A DNA stretch of 64,000 bases, taken from contig JAVDKL010000001.1 in NCBI GenBank assembly GCA_030849965.1, positions 2,524,554 through 2,588,553 of the forward strand, written 5' to 3'. A program made the translations under genes and the position numbers. The notes beneath the pieces are model-generated. The model was not told where the DNA came from. It saw only the letters and a list, made by a program, of their open reading frames with translations, and made no database searches. This document shows positions 28,903 to 37,565 of this stretch, piece by piece. Position 1 is the stretch's first letter, and each line of letters opens with the position of its first letter. Origin of the DNA: Schauerella fraxinea (lineage in GTDB: Bacteria; Pseudomonadota; Gammaproteobacteria; Burkholderiales; Burkholderiaceae_B).

Positions 28903-29925
28903 ATGAACCACATCCTCAAAAACGTTTCCTTCCTCGCGGGCACCGCCGGTGCCATCGCCACGCCGCGCTACGCCAGCGTGGCCGCCGAACTCACCGCCGC
29001 CGACGCACTGACCACCCTGCGCGCCGTTGCCCCGAATACAGCAACGATCTATGTGATCTACGTTATCGATGCCGGTGCACGATTGATCGGCACTGTGTCG
29101 CTACGCGAACTGGTCATGGCGCCGCCCGCGGCTCAAGTCGCGACGCTGATGCGGCCCGCTCCCGTTGTCGTCGACGCCAACGCGCCCGCACAGCACGCGG
29201 TCGATCTCATCAGCCGCCACGACCTGCTGGCGATACCCGTGGTGAACGCCGACCGGCGCATGCTGGGCATCGTAACGGTGGACGACGCCATGGACCTCGA
29301 TCGATTGCATGAGGGCAAGCGACTCGCGCAGTTCGGCGGCACGGCCTTGCTAGGCAACGCCGATCTCAGCTTGCGCAACTCAAGCTTCGCAAGCATGTTC
29401 AAACAGCGCGTGTTCTGGCTCGCCATTCTCACCGTCTTCGGCATTCTGACGAGTACGTTTGTCGCGCATCAAGAGGAAATTCTGACTGAGGTGCTGATCC
29501 TCGCAGCGTTCATTGCGCCCATTGTCGACATGGGCGGCAATACGGGTAGTCAATCGGCAACGTTGGTGATCCGCGCCATGGCATTGGGTGAACTCAAGCT
29601 GCGCTGGCGCGACGTCTGGTTTGTGATCAAGCGGGAAATTCCCCTGGCACTGGCGCTGGGCCTGTGCATCGCCGTGCTCGAAGCCATCCTTGCGTACTTC
29701 AGCAAAGACGTGAATGGCGACGTGCTGCTGGTAGTGGGTTTGAGCATGCTCTGCTGCACCATGCTGGGCGGCATCATCGGGGGGCTGCTGCCGTTTGCCG
29801 CGCGCCGAATCGGCACCGACCCCGCCACGCTGAGTTCGCCGATGATTACCTCGATCATGGATCTGGTGGGCGTGTTCATCTACTTTGGATTTGCGTATTT
29901 GTTTCTTGGGGATCTGTTGGCTTAG
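28903..29925 (+). CDS. mgtE: Magnesium transporter, MgtE type without N-domain
   Basis: Mg2+ channel of the inner membrane, 340 residues. Residues ~30-135 form a CBS pair, and residues ~165-340 form the five-helix pore domain with PIVDMGGNTGSQSATLVIRAMALGE and, in the last helix, SIMDLVGVFIYFG. Asp320 sits where the family has its pore Mg2+ ligand. Typical MgtE is about 450 residues and starts with an acidic superhelical N-domain; that domain is missing here. It is the last gene of the leader-controlled unit and is convergent with the regulator at 29922, overlapping it by 4 bp. Confidence 0.9.
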   Translation: MNHILKNVSFLAGTAGAIATPRYASVAAELTAADALTTLRAVAPNTATIYVIYVIDAGARLIGTVSLRELVMAPPAAQVATLMRPAPVVVDANAPAQHAVDLISRHDLLAIPVVNADRRMLGIVTVDDAMDLDRLHEGKRLAQFGGTALLGNADLSLRNSSFASMFKQRVFWLAILTVFGILTSTFVAHQEEILTEVLILAAFIAPIVDMGGNTGSQSATLVIRAMALGELKLRWRDVWFVIKREIPLALALGLCIAVLEAILAYFSKDVNGDVLLVVGLSMLCCTMLGGIIGGLLPFAARRIGTDPATLSSPMITSIMDLVGVFIYFGFAYLFLGDLLA

Positions 29926-30638
29926 GCTCCCCGCCTGCGGCTGTGGGAATTCAGATTGCCTGATTGAATGCGTCTGCTGAATTTCCACAGCTCAAACAAC
30001 CCCCAGTCCGAGCACACACCAAGCTTGCGATAGGCGCTGAACTTTTGTACGCCGACCGTGCTTTGACTGCGGCTGAATTTCAAGGCAATGTCACTGACCG
30101 AAAGCCCGCTGAGCAAGCAACGCACAACCTCGCATTCTTGAGGTGTCAGAAGGGCGCCAAGAAATGCGACATGGGTGGCACGCGCGGCAACGGCAGGTGC
30201 GGGGACAGGCCAGACGGCACCGTGGGTCAGGGCGGGATACACATATCCGCCCGTAGCCACATGGCGGACCGCATCGACTATCGTGTTCAGGGACGACTGC
30301 TTGCCGATCACACCGTTTGCACCAGCCTGACATGCCATTGTCTTGGTCGTCCCTTCATCACAGTTGGACAACACAAGAATCGCGGCAAGCGCAAACTTGC
30401 GTCGCAATTGGCGCAGCAGCACGTTGCCATCCGCATCGCCAACGCCAAACACAAACTCAGTGATGATGACGTCAAAATTGACGAGATCGACCGCATTCAA
30501 TAGCGCGGCGGGTCGACGATAGCTGCCCACGATTTGAATATCGTGTTCGCAGGCGATGTGAACGGCCAATCCCTGGCGGACAACATCGTGCCCATCGAGC
30601 AACACGACTCGAATGTTGGCAAGACTGGATTTCGGCAT
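29922..30638 (-). CDS. NarL/FixJ-type regulator with degenerate receiver
   Basis: DNA-binding protein of 238 residues, with a receiver domain (1-125) and a LuxR-type HTH (about 163-222). The receiver is unusual: the phosphoacceptor Asp position is Glu61 (DVIITEF), the usual DD acidic pair is reduced to Asp15-Gly16, and the conserved Lys103 is kept. It may work without phosphorylation. The ATG at 30638 has an AAGGGA site; a TTG start upstream is less likely. It follows the pilus operon in the same direction, so it is a natural candidate pilus regulator, as CblR is for cable pili. Confidence 0.85.
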   Translation of the reverse strand: MPKSSLANIRVVLLDGHDVVRQGLAVHIACEHDIQIVGSYRRPAALLNAVDLVNFDVIITEFVFGVGDADGNVLLRQLRRKFALAAILVLSNCDEGTTKTMACQAGANGVIGKQSSLNTIVDAVRHVATGGYVYPALTHGAVWPVPAPAVAARATHVAFLGALLTPQECEVVRCLLSGLSVSDIALKFSRSQSTVGVQKFSAYRKLGVCSDWGLFELWKFSRRIQSGNLNSHSRRRGA

Positions 30639-30669
30639 GGCACTTCCCTTCAAGTTCGTGCCGGGCGCG

Positions 30670-31917
30670 CTACAAAGATTCTGATGACGGTGTGAATTCC
30701 AGTCGAAGCTTGCCGCTATAACGACCGGCCGTTTTGGATAGCTGATTGAAATCGGGAGTAAGTAAAGTCAGTGGGGTGGGCGTGCAGACCACAGGAAAAG
30801 GAATGTTCGGTAGCCGCACGGCGCGAATCTCTCCGCTATCCACCCCAGTCAAATGTTCCACCCTGCCGTTTTCAAGGCGCATCCTGGCGCCGTTGTAGGT
30901 CATCTCAATGCCGTAATCGATGCGCTTGGCTTCACTCGTATCACTGCCAGTTGCCGTGTGCAACACCGAGAACTTATCCGGACTTCGCCCGGGTACGCTC
31001 AATAGGTCGGACACACGTAGGTCGTACCACGTGCTATTTGCGTTGAAACCGTCGTACAAGCACAAATCGAGGTTGGCAACGCCGCCCACTTTGCCGCCGG
31101 GCTGATTGGGAAGCGTAAGCGTGCGCAGATTGAGATCGACGAGCGGCGCGGCATTACCGAAAGCGGGAAGGTACGCTTCGATGGCACCTTTATCCGTTAC
31201 CGTGAGCACAAAATCAGCGGTGTAGGTCGCCAGGATTGGATAACCACCGCCGTAAGCACGCATGTTGAGATGCAGTTTCGCTTCCCAGATGCCGCCACTG
31301 GGGATCTTTCTCATCTCGTCTTGCGGGAGGTATAGCGTCAGCGCTTTGCCGCGGCCCGGGCCGGTCATGAACCCATGGCAGTCGTGATTGAACATGCCGC
31401 TAGTGACCGCACCGATATGCATGCGGCCGATATAGCGCGTACAGACGTTCGGCACCACATAATGCTCAGACAGTGCTTTCAGTGTCAGATCCAGGTGCAA
31501 GGCACTGCGGCGCTCCGTAAACCGCAGCGGTATCCTCGCATCGACGCCGCCGATAGCCCAAACAGGGTTCACGTCGCATGCGCCAGTGCGGCTATCTCGC
31601 CGCGCCAGACACGTCCAGGTGATGCGCTCATACGTATTGTCACCGCTCGGGGTATAGGCGCCGAGCGCTTGCCGCCACACGTAATAATCCGGTGGTGGCC
31701 GATTGCGCTCGAATGCCAGCGACACCGATTGATGATTGCTGGCGGGATAAACGGGCGTGGTAGCGTGCGCAGGCGACAGAAGCACGACGGATACGAGCAC
31801 CGCCAATCGACTGAAGATCTGCCGCAATCGCAGCCGCCCGCCGCAAATCACCCTGTATGTCCGAGCAACAGCGCCCCCCGCCATACTCATCTTGGACTCA
31901 AGATCCCGGGCGACCAT
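30670..31917 (-). CDS. CfaE/CblD-family pilus tip adhesin
   Basis: Initiator/adhesin subunit of class 5 pili, which caps the fibre and binds host receptors. The 415-residue product has a signal region (IFSRLAVLVSVVLLSPAHA), a central adhesin domain, and a pilin domain ending in a beta strand (SGKLRLEFTPSS) typical of donor-strand-exchange subunits. Six or more cysteines support disulfides in both domains. The start has GGGAG six bases upstream and overlaps the usher gene by 20 bp. Receptor specificity cannot be told. Confidence 0.82.
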   Translation of the reverse strand: MVARDLESKMSMAGGAVARTYRVICGGRLRLRQIFSRLAVLVSVVLLSPAHATTPVYPASNHQSVSLAFERNRPPPDYYVWRQALGAYTPSGDNTYERITWTCLARRDSRTGACDVNPVWAIGGVDARIPLRFTERRSALHLDLTLKALSEHYVVPNVCTRYIGRMHIGAVTSGMFNHDCHGFMTGPGRGKALTLYLPQDEMRKIPSGGIWEAKLHLNMRAYGGGYPILATYTADFVLTVTDKGAIEAYLPAFGNAAPLVDLNLRTLTLPNQPGGKVGGVANLDLCLYDGFNANSTWYDLRVSDLLSVPGRSPDKFSVLHTATGSDTSEAKRIDYGIEMTYNGARMRLENGRVEHLTGVDSGEIRAVRLPNIPFPVVCTPTPLTLLTPDFNQLSKTAGRYSGKLRLEFTPSSESL

Positions 31918-34663
31918 ACGTACTCCCTTGTTGACCCACGTGCCGCAGGAACCGGCCTACGTGCTTCTGACTCACAATCGACAGGGGCAACGCGGCTTCG
32001 GCAATACCGTCGCAGCGCGCGTCGCCCACAAACTGCACGACGTCTCGACGCCCCTGCACGATCAGCGGGCAAGAGAAGAACGCGCCCTGATGCCACACGT
32101 ACAAGCTCGATAACCGCGAGGCGGCATTGAGCACGAAGCCGCCGTCTTCATCCAGCGCAGCACTTGGCACGTTGAGTATCGATGCGCCGCCCAGTCGATA
32201 ACCCTCGTGATGAATCGCGCGGCCCACATAGGTGTAAGTGATGCGCGACGCAATCTCCTTGCGCACGATCTTGCCGGGCGTGGTGAAGTATTCTTCCGCG
32301 CCACTGCCGCGCGCCACGCTCACCACGCCTTCTTCGCCGCCGATCGACGCATCCCGAATATCGGTGCGCGTAAGTTGATAGCCCTCCAGGGGCAGCATCG
32401 CCCGATCGCCAAAGCGCAACTTGATGGGCCGCGCGTTGGGCCCCGAAATCTCGGCGGCATATTGTTCGAGCGTGTCGTCGGATGTTTGAACGTGCACCGC
32501 GATCGCTGCGCCCGGTTCGCCACTGCCGGCGTTGCCGCCCCAGTACACATTCCCGCCGCCGATCGCCAGCGACGAGGCATACGTGCCGGTAAGCGATGTG
32601 GCTCCCGCTGCCTCACCGCCACGCAAGCTGCGCGATGCTGCTCCGCTCACGTCGCCATAACGCCCCTCCGCGCGGCCGCGCATGCCGGCCAGATACCGCT
32701 CATTGCCCAACCCGTTAAGGTCGACGCCCACTTCGCGATAGCCGTCACCGCTCCAGGCCCAGGTTTGATTGGCGGCATACGTCATTTCGGCGCCGCCATC
32801 CGGCGCTCGGCGCAACTCGGCGCCGGCCGTGCGATAGCTGGCGGGCTCATCGACGCCCGAGGGGGCACGTACGAGAGAAATGCTGACGCCCACGTAAATG
32901 CCATTGTCGGCTGGACGGCTTTGCTGCGCCGCCTGCCGATATATCCCCATGCGCGTGCTGATCGTAGATTGGCGCCACGGGAACGAGCGCGACACACCGA
33001 CTTGAATCGCTCGCGTGACCTGATCCTCGACCCGACGATAAACGCGTTCGATGCGGTATGGCGAGCGATCGAGATCGTCTTGCCACAGAGGATCACCCGC
33101 CCAGCGGCCGCGCGACTTGTTGTAGGAGTAACCGGCGATCAACGACCACTTGCCGGCAGGAGCCGACAAGGTGACGCTCAAGCTGCGATAGCAGCCAATG
33201 TCGCGAATATCGTAGCTCGACGCACGATCGCATGACGCGCCGCGCATGTGATAACGGTAGAGATTGAGCGCCACGCCTTGACTGACGGTCAGCCATTGCG
33301 CATTGCCGCGAGCACCGTCGCTGCCCGAAAAATAGGCTAGCGATCCTGTGGCGGCGCCATTGGCGAAGGCGTAGACCCCCTCAAGCCGGCCTTCGGCGTA
33401 AACGTGACCGCGTCGCGTGGCAACACCGGCGGTGGCGAAGAGCTGATCGTTCAGCGCCATGCGTACGCCGGCCTGAACGCCCGTGCCGCTGCGCTCACGC
33501 TCCCGGTTGAAGCGATCGTCCACCACATCGCGCCCCACCTGAACAAACCACTGCGTGCGTCGGCTGCCCAAGCTACCGCCGGTCTTGCTGAACGGCAAGG
33601 TTTCGGTACGATTGAGAATGCCATTCTCGAAAATTCGCAATGTCACGGCATAGCTGCCTTCAGGAAAGATATCGGTGCTGAGCTGATGCACTCCGGCTGC
33701 GAGATATTGCGAGCCCAATAGCTGCGCCCCGCGATAGGCATCGATGCGCGAATCGCGCGAAAGCAGGATCGTGAGCGGTGTGCCGTCGGCAGCAACGGCA
33801 GTGTTTGCATAGGCCAAGGTGGTACCCACTCGTGCGCCTTCGATTCGCTCGATCGGAAGCATGCTGAATCCGAAGTTTCCGCCTTGCGCACTCGCCAGAT
33901 TGCGCTGGTCCATACGGCCGATCTGACCGTAGTGACGCGCACCCAGGTCGTGGCGGTAATACAGATCGTTGACTTCGACATGGCTACGTCGGCTATCCCC
34001 GATACCGGTCTGGGAAAAAGACCAGTTCGCGCCGAGATAACTTCGCGCGCTCACGCCTTGTGCGCCGGCCCCCGCCACAGAAAAGCTCCGGTAGCGCAGA
34101 CCGCTTGCGAGATTCACGGTCTGGCGATGCACAAACGCATTTTCGGCCGTCGAAGTAAGCGTGTGAAAGCCCGTCAGTTGCGGACGTAATGTGGGCATCC
34201 AGTCGCGCGCCAGGAATACATCCAGCACACTACGCCGATCGTCCAAGATAACAGCTGCAGTATCGGTTTCAATATGACCGCACGCGCTATTTCCACGCGC
34301 ACCCACGCAGATCAGATGACCGTTTCGCGGCATCTCGCGCGACAAGGCTGCGAGCACTTTCGCCCGCATTTCGGCCTCGACGTCGACGTCAGCGATCAGC
34401 GTCTGCACAACAGACTCAGGATCTTCCATCCTGACGGTATCTGGTGTGACCACGATCGAAAATAGTCCCAGCGAACGGCCGAAGATATTGATCTCCACTT
34501 GCTCGGACTGCCCGGCGAGAAGATCCTCGAAACCAGGCGGCACGATCAGTGCAGCCTGGCTTGGCGCCCCCACGCCCAAAACTGCACCGATGCCGGCGAG
34601 GCCAAAGAAGGAAACGATCCTGGCCGTTGAGAACATCGATCGCGGCGCACCCCGAACACGCAT
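31898..34663 (-). CDS. Class 5 (CFA/I-type) pilus usher
   Basis: Outer-membrane assembly platform that exports and polymerises pilin subunits, about 921 residues. A signal peptide (FFGLAGIGAVLGVGAPSQA) is followed by an N-terminal domain, a long beta-barrel rich in aromatic/Gly strands, and a C-terminal E-set-like domain with paired cysteines near the end. It belongs to the alternate CfaC/CblC branch, not the FimD branch. The start is uncertain: a TTG 7 codons upstream and an ATG at 34636 are also possible. It lies 24 bp after the major pilin gene and overlaps the adhesin gene. Confidence 0.85.
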   Translation of the reverse strand: MRVRGAPRSMFSTARIVSFFGLAGIGAVLGVGAPSQAALIVPPGFEDLLAGQSEQVEINIFGRSLGLFSIVVTPDTVRMEDPESVVQTLIADVDVEAEMRAKVLAALSREMPRNGHLICVGARGNSACGHIETDTAAVILDDRRSVLDVFLARDWMPTLRPQLTGFHTLTSTAENAFVHRQTVNLASGLRYRSFSVAGAGAQGVSARSYLGANWSFSQTGIGDSRRSHVEVNDLYYRHDLGARHYGQIGRMDQRNLASAQGGNFGFSMLPIERIEGARVGTTLAYANTAVAADGTPLTILLSRDSRIDAYRGAQLLGSQYLAAGVHQLSTDIFPEGSYAVTLRIFENGILNRTETLPFSKTGGSLGSRRTQWFVQVGRDVVDDRFNRERERSGTGVQAGVRMALNDQLFATAGVATRRGHVYAEGRLEGVYAFANGAATGSLAYFSGSDGARGNAQWLTVSQGVALNLYRYHMRGASCDRASSYDIRDIGCYRSLSVTLSAPAGKWSLIAGYSYNKSRGRWAGDPLWQDDLDRSPYRIERVYRRVEDQVTRAIQVGVSRSFPWRQSTISTRMGIYRQAAQQSRPADNGIYVGVSISLVRAPSGVDEPASYRTAGAELRRAPDGGAEMTYAANQTWAWSGDGYREVGVDLNGLGNERYLAGMRGRAEGRYGDVSGAASRSLRGGEAAGATSLTGTYASSLAIGGGNVYWGGNAGSGEPGAAIAVHVQTSDDTLEQYAAEISGPNARPIKLRFGDRAMLPLEGYQLTRTDIRDASIGGEEGVVSVARGSGAEEYFTTPGKIVRKEIASRITYTYVGRAIHHEGYRLGGASILNVPSAALDEDGGFVLNAASRLSSLYVWHQGAFFSCPLIVQGRRDVVQFVGDARCDGIAEAALPLSIVSQKHVGRFLRHVGQQGSTYGRPGS

Positions 34664-34687
34664 GATGACGCCGCGATTCAACAACGC

Positions 34688-35182
34688 TTAGGGCTCTTGC
34701 GTCAGCACGATGCTGACCACACCTTGATAGCTGCCGGCTGCGGCAATACCTGCCGTGGCCTGGGCAATCTGCAGCGGCATCGCCACCGAGCCATTACCCG
34801 CTGCCGCGGCCGGGAATAAATCAGCCGCATCCAACGTAACATCAGACGTAGCCGAAAGCGCCTGAGTGTTGTAGCTGACCTTAAGCGGGATGTCGGCAGC
34901 CGTCGTCGTGGTCGACACCAATACCGGCGCGTTCACCAGGCGCATCTTCACGCCCTTGGTGACGGCATTCGAAAAAATCTTGGTTTGCAGCGATTGCGGC
35001 GACAAGCCGAGACCAGGCACATAGTTCATTCGAAGCGTGGCAGGCAGCGCCGATCCGTCAGCCTGGAGCAACTCGAGCGTGGGATCGATATCGGCCACAA
35101 CGGTGATGTCTTTCTGCACGGCGAATGCCGAGAACGACACGATGGAAGCAGTGGCGACCACTGCAAGTTTGCGAAGCATCAT
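34688..35182 (-). CDS. CS1/CFA-type major pilin
   Basis: Structural subunit of the fibre, 164 residues. A signal peptide (MMLRKLAVVATASIVSFSAFA) gives a mature start VQKDITVVADIDPTLELLQADG, the hallmark N-terminal donor strand of CfaB/CblA pilins. No cysteines are seen, normal for this class. The ATG at 35182 has AAGGAA 8 bp upstream. The gene lies between chaperone and usher, matching the cblBACD order. Confidence 0.9.
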   Translation of the reverse strand: MMLRKLAVVATASIVSFSAFAVQKDITVVADIDPTLELLQADGSALPATLRMNYVPGLGLSPQSLQTKIFSNAVTKGVKMRLVNAPVLVSTTTTAADIPLKVSYNTQALSATSDVTLDAADLFPAAAAGNGSVAMPLQIAQATAGIAAAGSYQGVVSIVLTQEP

Positions 35183-35254
35183 TGGGGTTTCCTTTTTGAA
35201 GGCAAGATAAAGCGATCGCAAGACCGCGTAATTGACGGGCAGGTCGCCCGCGTC

Positions 35255-36004
35255 TCAGGGCACCGGCGCGAAATCCCGACTTTGAATTGCGTCGTGACCT
35301 TGAACGTGAAATTTCAGACGGATGAACTCGTGTCGCAAACCGGGAGGAAGCGGTAAGGCGCCGCCTGGGTACACATTGCGCTCCAGCGCGGTCCATTGGC
35401 AGCTGTCATCCGGAGCACCCAGTACACAGCGTCCCACTTGACGGGCGCCGACTCTGACGTTGCCGTCATTGGTCAAGGCATCAGTGTCAGCTTGACGACT
35501 CATCGCCAGCTTGGGCTCACTCGGCAACGCACGCACGAGCACGCCCCAGATCAAGTTGACGCTCACGCTGCCGTGTGTCGATCGATCGGGCATGCCCGAA
35601 CCATCGTCGGGCGCGGCAACAGGTTCGAAATACACGCGATAAAGCGCTTCAACATCGGGCACATCGAGACTCACGATGCGCACTGCCCGGCTTGCGCCGC
35701 CAGGCAATGCGAATTTGGGCGGCGAGGCCACAATGCCCGTACCTTTCCAAGCGCTTATCGGCTCTTCGCGCTCGTTCGGCGTGGCCGGGGCAATGACCCG
35801 TTTGATCTTCACCTGAACGTATTGGGTTTGATCCGACTTTGAGAACACCTGGATCGTGTTCGATACGTTGCGCGCGCCGGCCACGGTGGTGGCCATGGGG
35901 TAAACCGTCATGTTGGCCAGCGCGGCGTCGACAAAGCCGCCCGCTGCAAATAAGCAGAGGCATACGGCAAGGCGACACAAGATTTTTTGCGGGGATGTGA
36001 ACAT
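35255..36004 (-). CDS. Class 5 pilus periplasmic chaperone
   Basis: Periplasmic chaperone of the CfaA/CblB family that folds and escorts pilins, 249 residues. A signal peptide (LAVCLCLFAAGGFVDAALA) precedes two Ig-like lobes. The first has MTVYPMATTVAGARNVSNTIQVFSKSDQTQYVQVKIKRV, with the residues expected for subunit binding. It is the first gene of the operon. The start ATG has no strong ribosome-binding site. Two palindromes directly upstream are listed separately. Confidence 0.88.
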   Translation of the reverse strand: MFTSPQKILCRLAVCLCLFAAGGFVDAALANMTVYPMATTVAGARNVSNTIQVFSKSDQTQYVQVKIKRVIAPATPNEREEPISAWKGTGIVASPPKFALPGGASRAVRIVSLDVPDVEALYRVYFEPVAAPDDGSGMPDRSTHGSVSVNLIWGVLVRALPSEPKLAMSRQADTDALTNDGNVRVGARQVGRCVLGAPDDSCQWTALERNVYPGGALPLPPGLRHEFIRLKFHVQGHDAIQSRDFAPVP

Positions 36005-36006
36005 GG

Positions 36007-36036
36007 CGGTTAACCGTCGGCGAAACTCGGTAACCG
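36007..36036 (-). promoter_or_regulatory. Paired dyads before the pilus operon
   Basis: CGGTTAACCG (36007-36016) and CGGTAACCG (36028-36036) lie in the first 35 bp upstream of the chaperone start. Their centres are about two helical turns apart. They could be operators, or hairpins in the 5' untranslated RNA. An eight-T run lies a little further upstream at 36071-36078. Confidence 0.4.
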
Positions 36037-36382
36037 AAGTTTGTCAGCGCACCCTCAAGCGCGACGTAGGATTTTTTTTATTGAGATCACGTCCGTCGAC
36101 GCAGCGGTGCAACCGGAGCAGCGCGCAGGTAAACCGGGGTATCACCGTCGAGCAACGGAATTCACGATCGATCGACCCACGCCGTAATCGCCTAGCCTCG
36201 AAATCTGCACGGGCGAATAGCCGGCCAGCCCGCGGGAACCTATCCCACCCAACAAGCGCGGTACATTTTCCGGTAGCGCTCCGTTGGGCAGCATCGCTTA
36301 TTTTCTTATCACCAGACAGTCGTTCCCGTATGGCAAACGCAGGCTCACACTCGGCATTCCATGCCTACTTGAACGTGTCGCA
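36037..36382. other. Non-coding stretch between pilus operon and Bug receptor gene
   Basis: These bases lie between divergent genes and should contain both promoters. Apart from the T8 run at 36071-36078 I see no further structure that I can support and no gene. Confidence 0.4.
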
Positions 36383-37354
36383 ATGCCTACCGCCTTTACC
36401 CGCTGGGCCGCCTGCCTGGCCCTCCTCACCGCAACGCTGTTCGCATCTGGCGCGCACGCAGCGTGGCCCGAAAAGCCTGTTCGATTGATCCTGCCGCTTG
36501 CGCCCGGCGGCGCGATGGATGTGCTGGGACGCAGCTTGGCCGATGCACTGGGCGCACAGTGGAAGGTGCCGGTTGTGGTCGAGAATCGTGCGGGCGCCGG
36601 CGGCAACATCGGTGCCGAGCAGGTTGCCCGCGCCGAGCCCGATGGCTACACGCTGCTGTTGACAGGCGACATGCTGGTCGCCAACGAAACACTCTTCAAA
36701 GGCAACATCAACTACGACGCCACGCGCAGCTTTGCACCGATCAGCATCGTGGCCACCGCGCCCACCGTGATCGTGGTGCGCAGCGCCTCGCCCTTGCAGT
36801 CGCTGCAGGATCTGCGCACGTTGGCCACCGAACGCGTCGTCAACATCGGCACCCCAGGTTTCGGCAATAGCAATCACATCGCGTTGACGCGATTGCAGGC
36901 GCGCATCGACGGCACGTTGCAACACATCCCCTACAAAGGCGCGGGGCCCGCCGTAATCGGCGTGCTGGGCGGCGAAACGGATGCCGCCATCGTTGCGTTG
37001 CCGGCGGTAACGAGCCAGATCGAGAGTGGGGCGTTGCGTGCGTTGGCGGTGGTACAGGACACGCGCAGTGCCGTTGTGCCCAATACGCCCACCGTCAAGC
37101 AAACCGGGCTTGACGTCGATGCAGGCACAGGTTGGTTCGGATTGCTTGCGCCAGCCGGCACACCGGATCCGATCATCGCCGACATCCAGCAAGCGGTAAG
37201 CACCGTGGTCTCGGCAGGCGCCTTGCACGGCAAGTTGGCGGGGCTGGGCTTTGAGCCGGTCGGCAGTCCGTCAGCTACGTTCGTTGAACGCATTGCGCGC
37301 GACGTGCAAGCCTTTCCGCCCCTGCTGAAGGCCGCCAACGTCGCCGTCAACTGA
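36383..37354 (+). CDS. Bug/TctC-family periplasmic binding protein
   Basis: Tripartite tricarboxylate carrier receptor of the Bug family, which is greatly expanded in Alcaligenaceae. The 323-residue product has a signal peptide (ACLALLTATLFASGAHA), then WPEKPVRLILPLAPGGAMDVLGRSLADAL and VVVENRAGAGGNIGAEQVARAEPDGYTLL, all family hallmarks. The ATG at 36383 gives a normal signal peptide. TctA/TctB membrane partners are absent nearby, usual for these proteins. Its ligand, probably a carboxylate, is unknown. Confidence 0.93.
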   Translation: MPTAFTRWAACLALLTATLFASGAHAAWPEKPVRLILPLAPGGAMDVLGRSLADALGAQWKVPVVVENRAGAGGNIGAEQVARAEPDGYTLLLTGDMLVANETLFKGNINYDATRSFAPISIVATAPTVIVVRSASPLQSLQDLRTLATERVVNIGTPGFGNSNHIALTRLQARIDGTLQHIPYKGAGPAVIGVLGGETDAAIVALPAVTSQIESGALRALAVVQDTRSAVVPNTPTVKQTGLDVDAGTGWFGLLAPAGTPDPIIADIQQAVSTVVSAGALHGKLAGLGFEPVGSPSATFVERIARDVQAFPPLLKAANVAVN

Positions 37355-37463
37355 GGTCCTCAGATTGCCATCGAGCAATCTTTCATCCCACCCGCATCCT
37401 GCGACATCAAGGGCGAACAACGCTCCCGCGCGACGGTTGCGATCACGCGGCCACGTGACGACG

Positions 37464-37519
37464 TAGTTGGGTAGTCGCATAGTTGCGTAGTCGCTTAGTC
37501 GCTTAGTCGCTTAGTCGCG
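37464..37519. repeat. Octamer tandem repeat
   Basis: Seven copies of the octamer TAGTCGCN, the last four being TAGTCGCT x3 and TAGTCGCG, and the first three slightly degenerate. It lies 46 bp upstream of the hydrolase start at 37566, so changes in copy number would alter its promoter spacing. Confidence 0.85.
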
Positions 37520-37565
37520 TGATTGCAAAGCTGCGCGACAGTTCACACTTTTTGGAGGCATCGAC

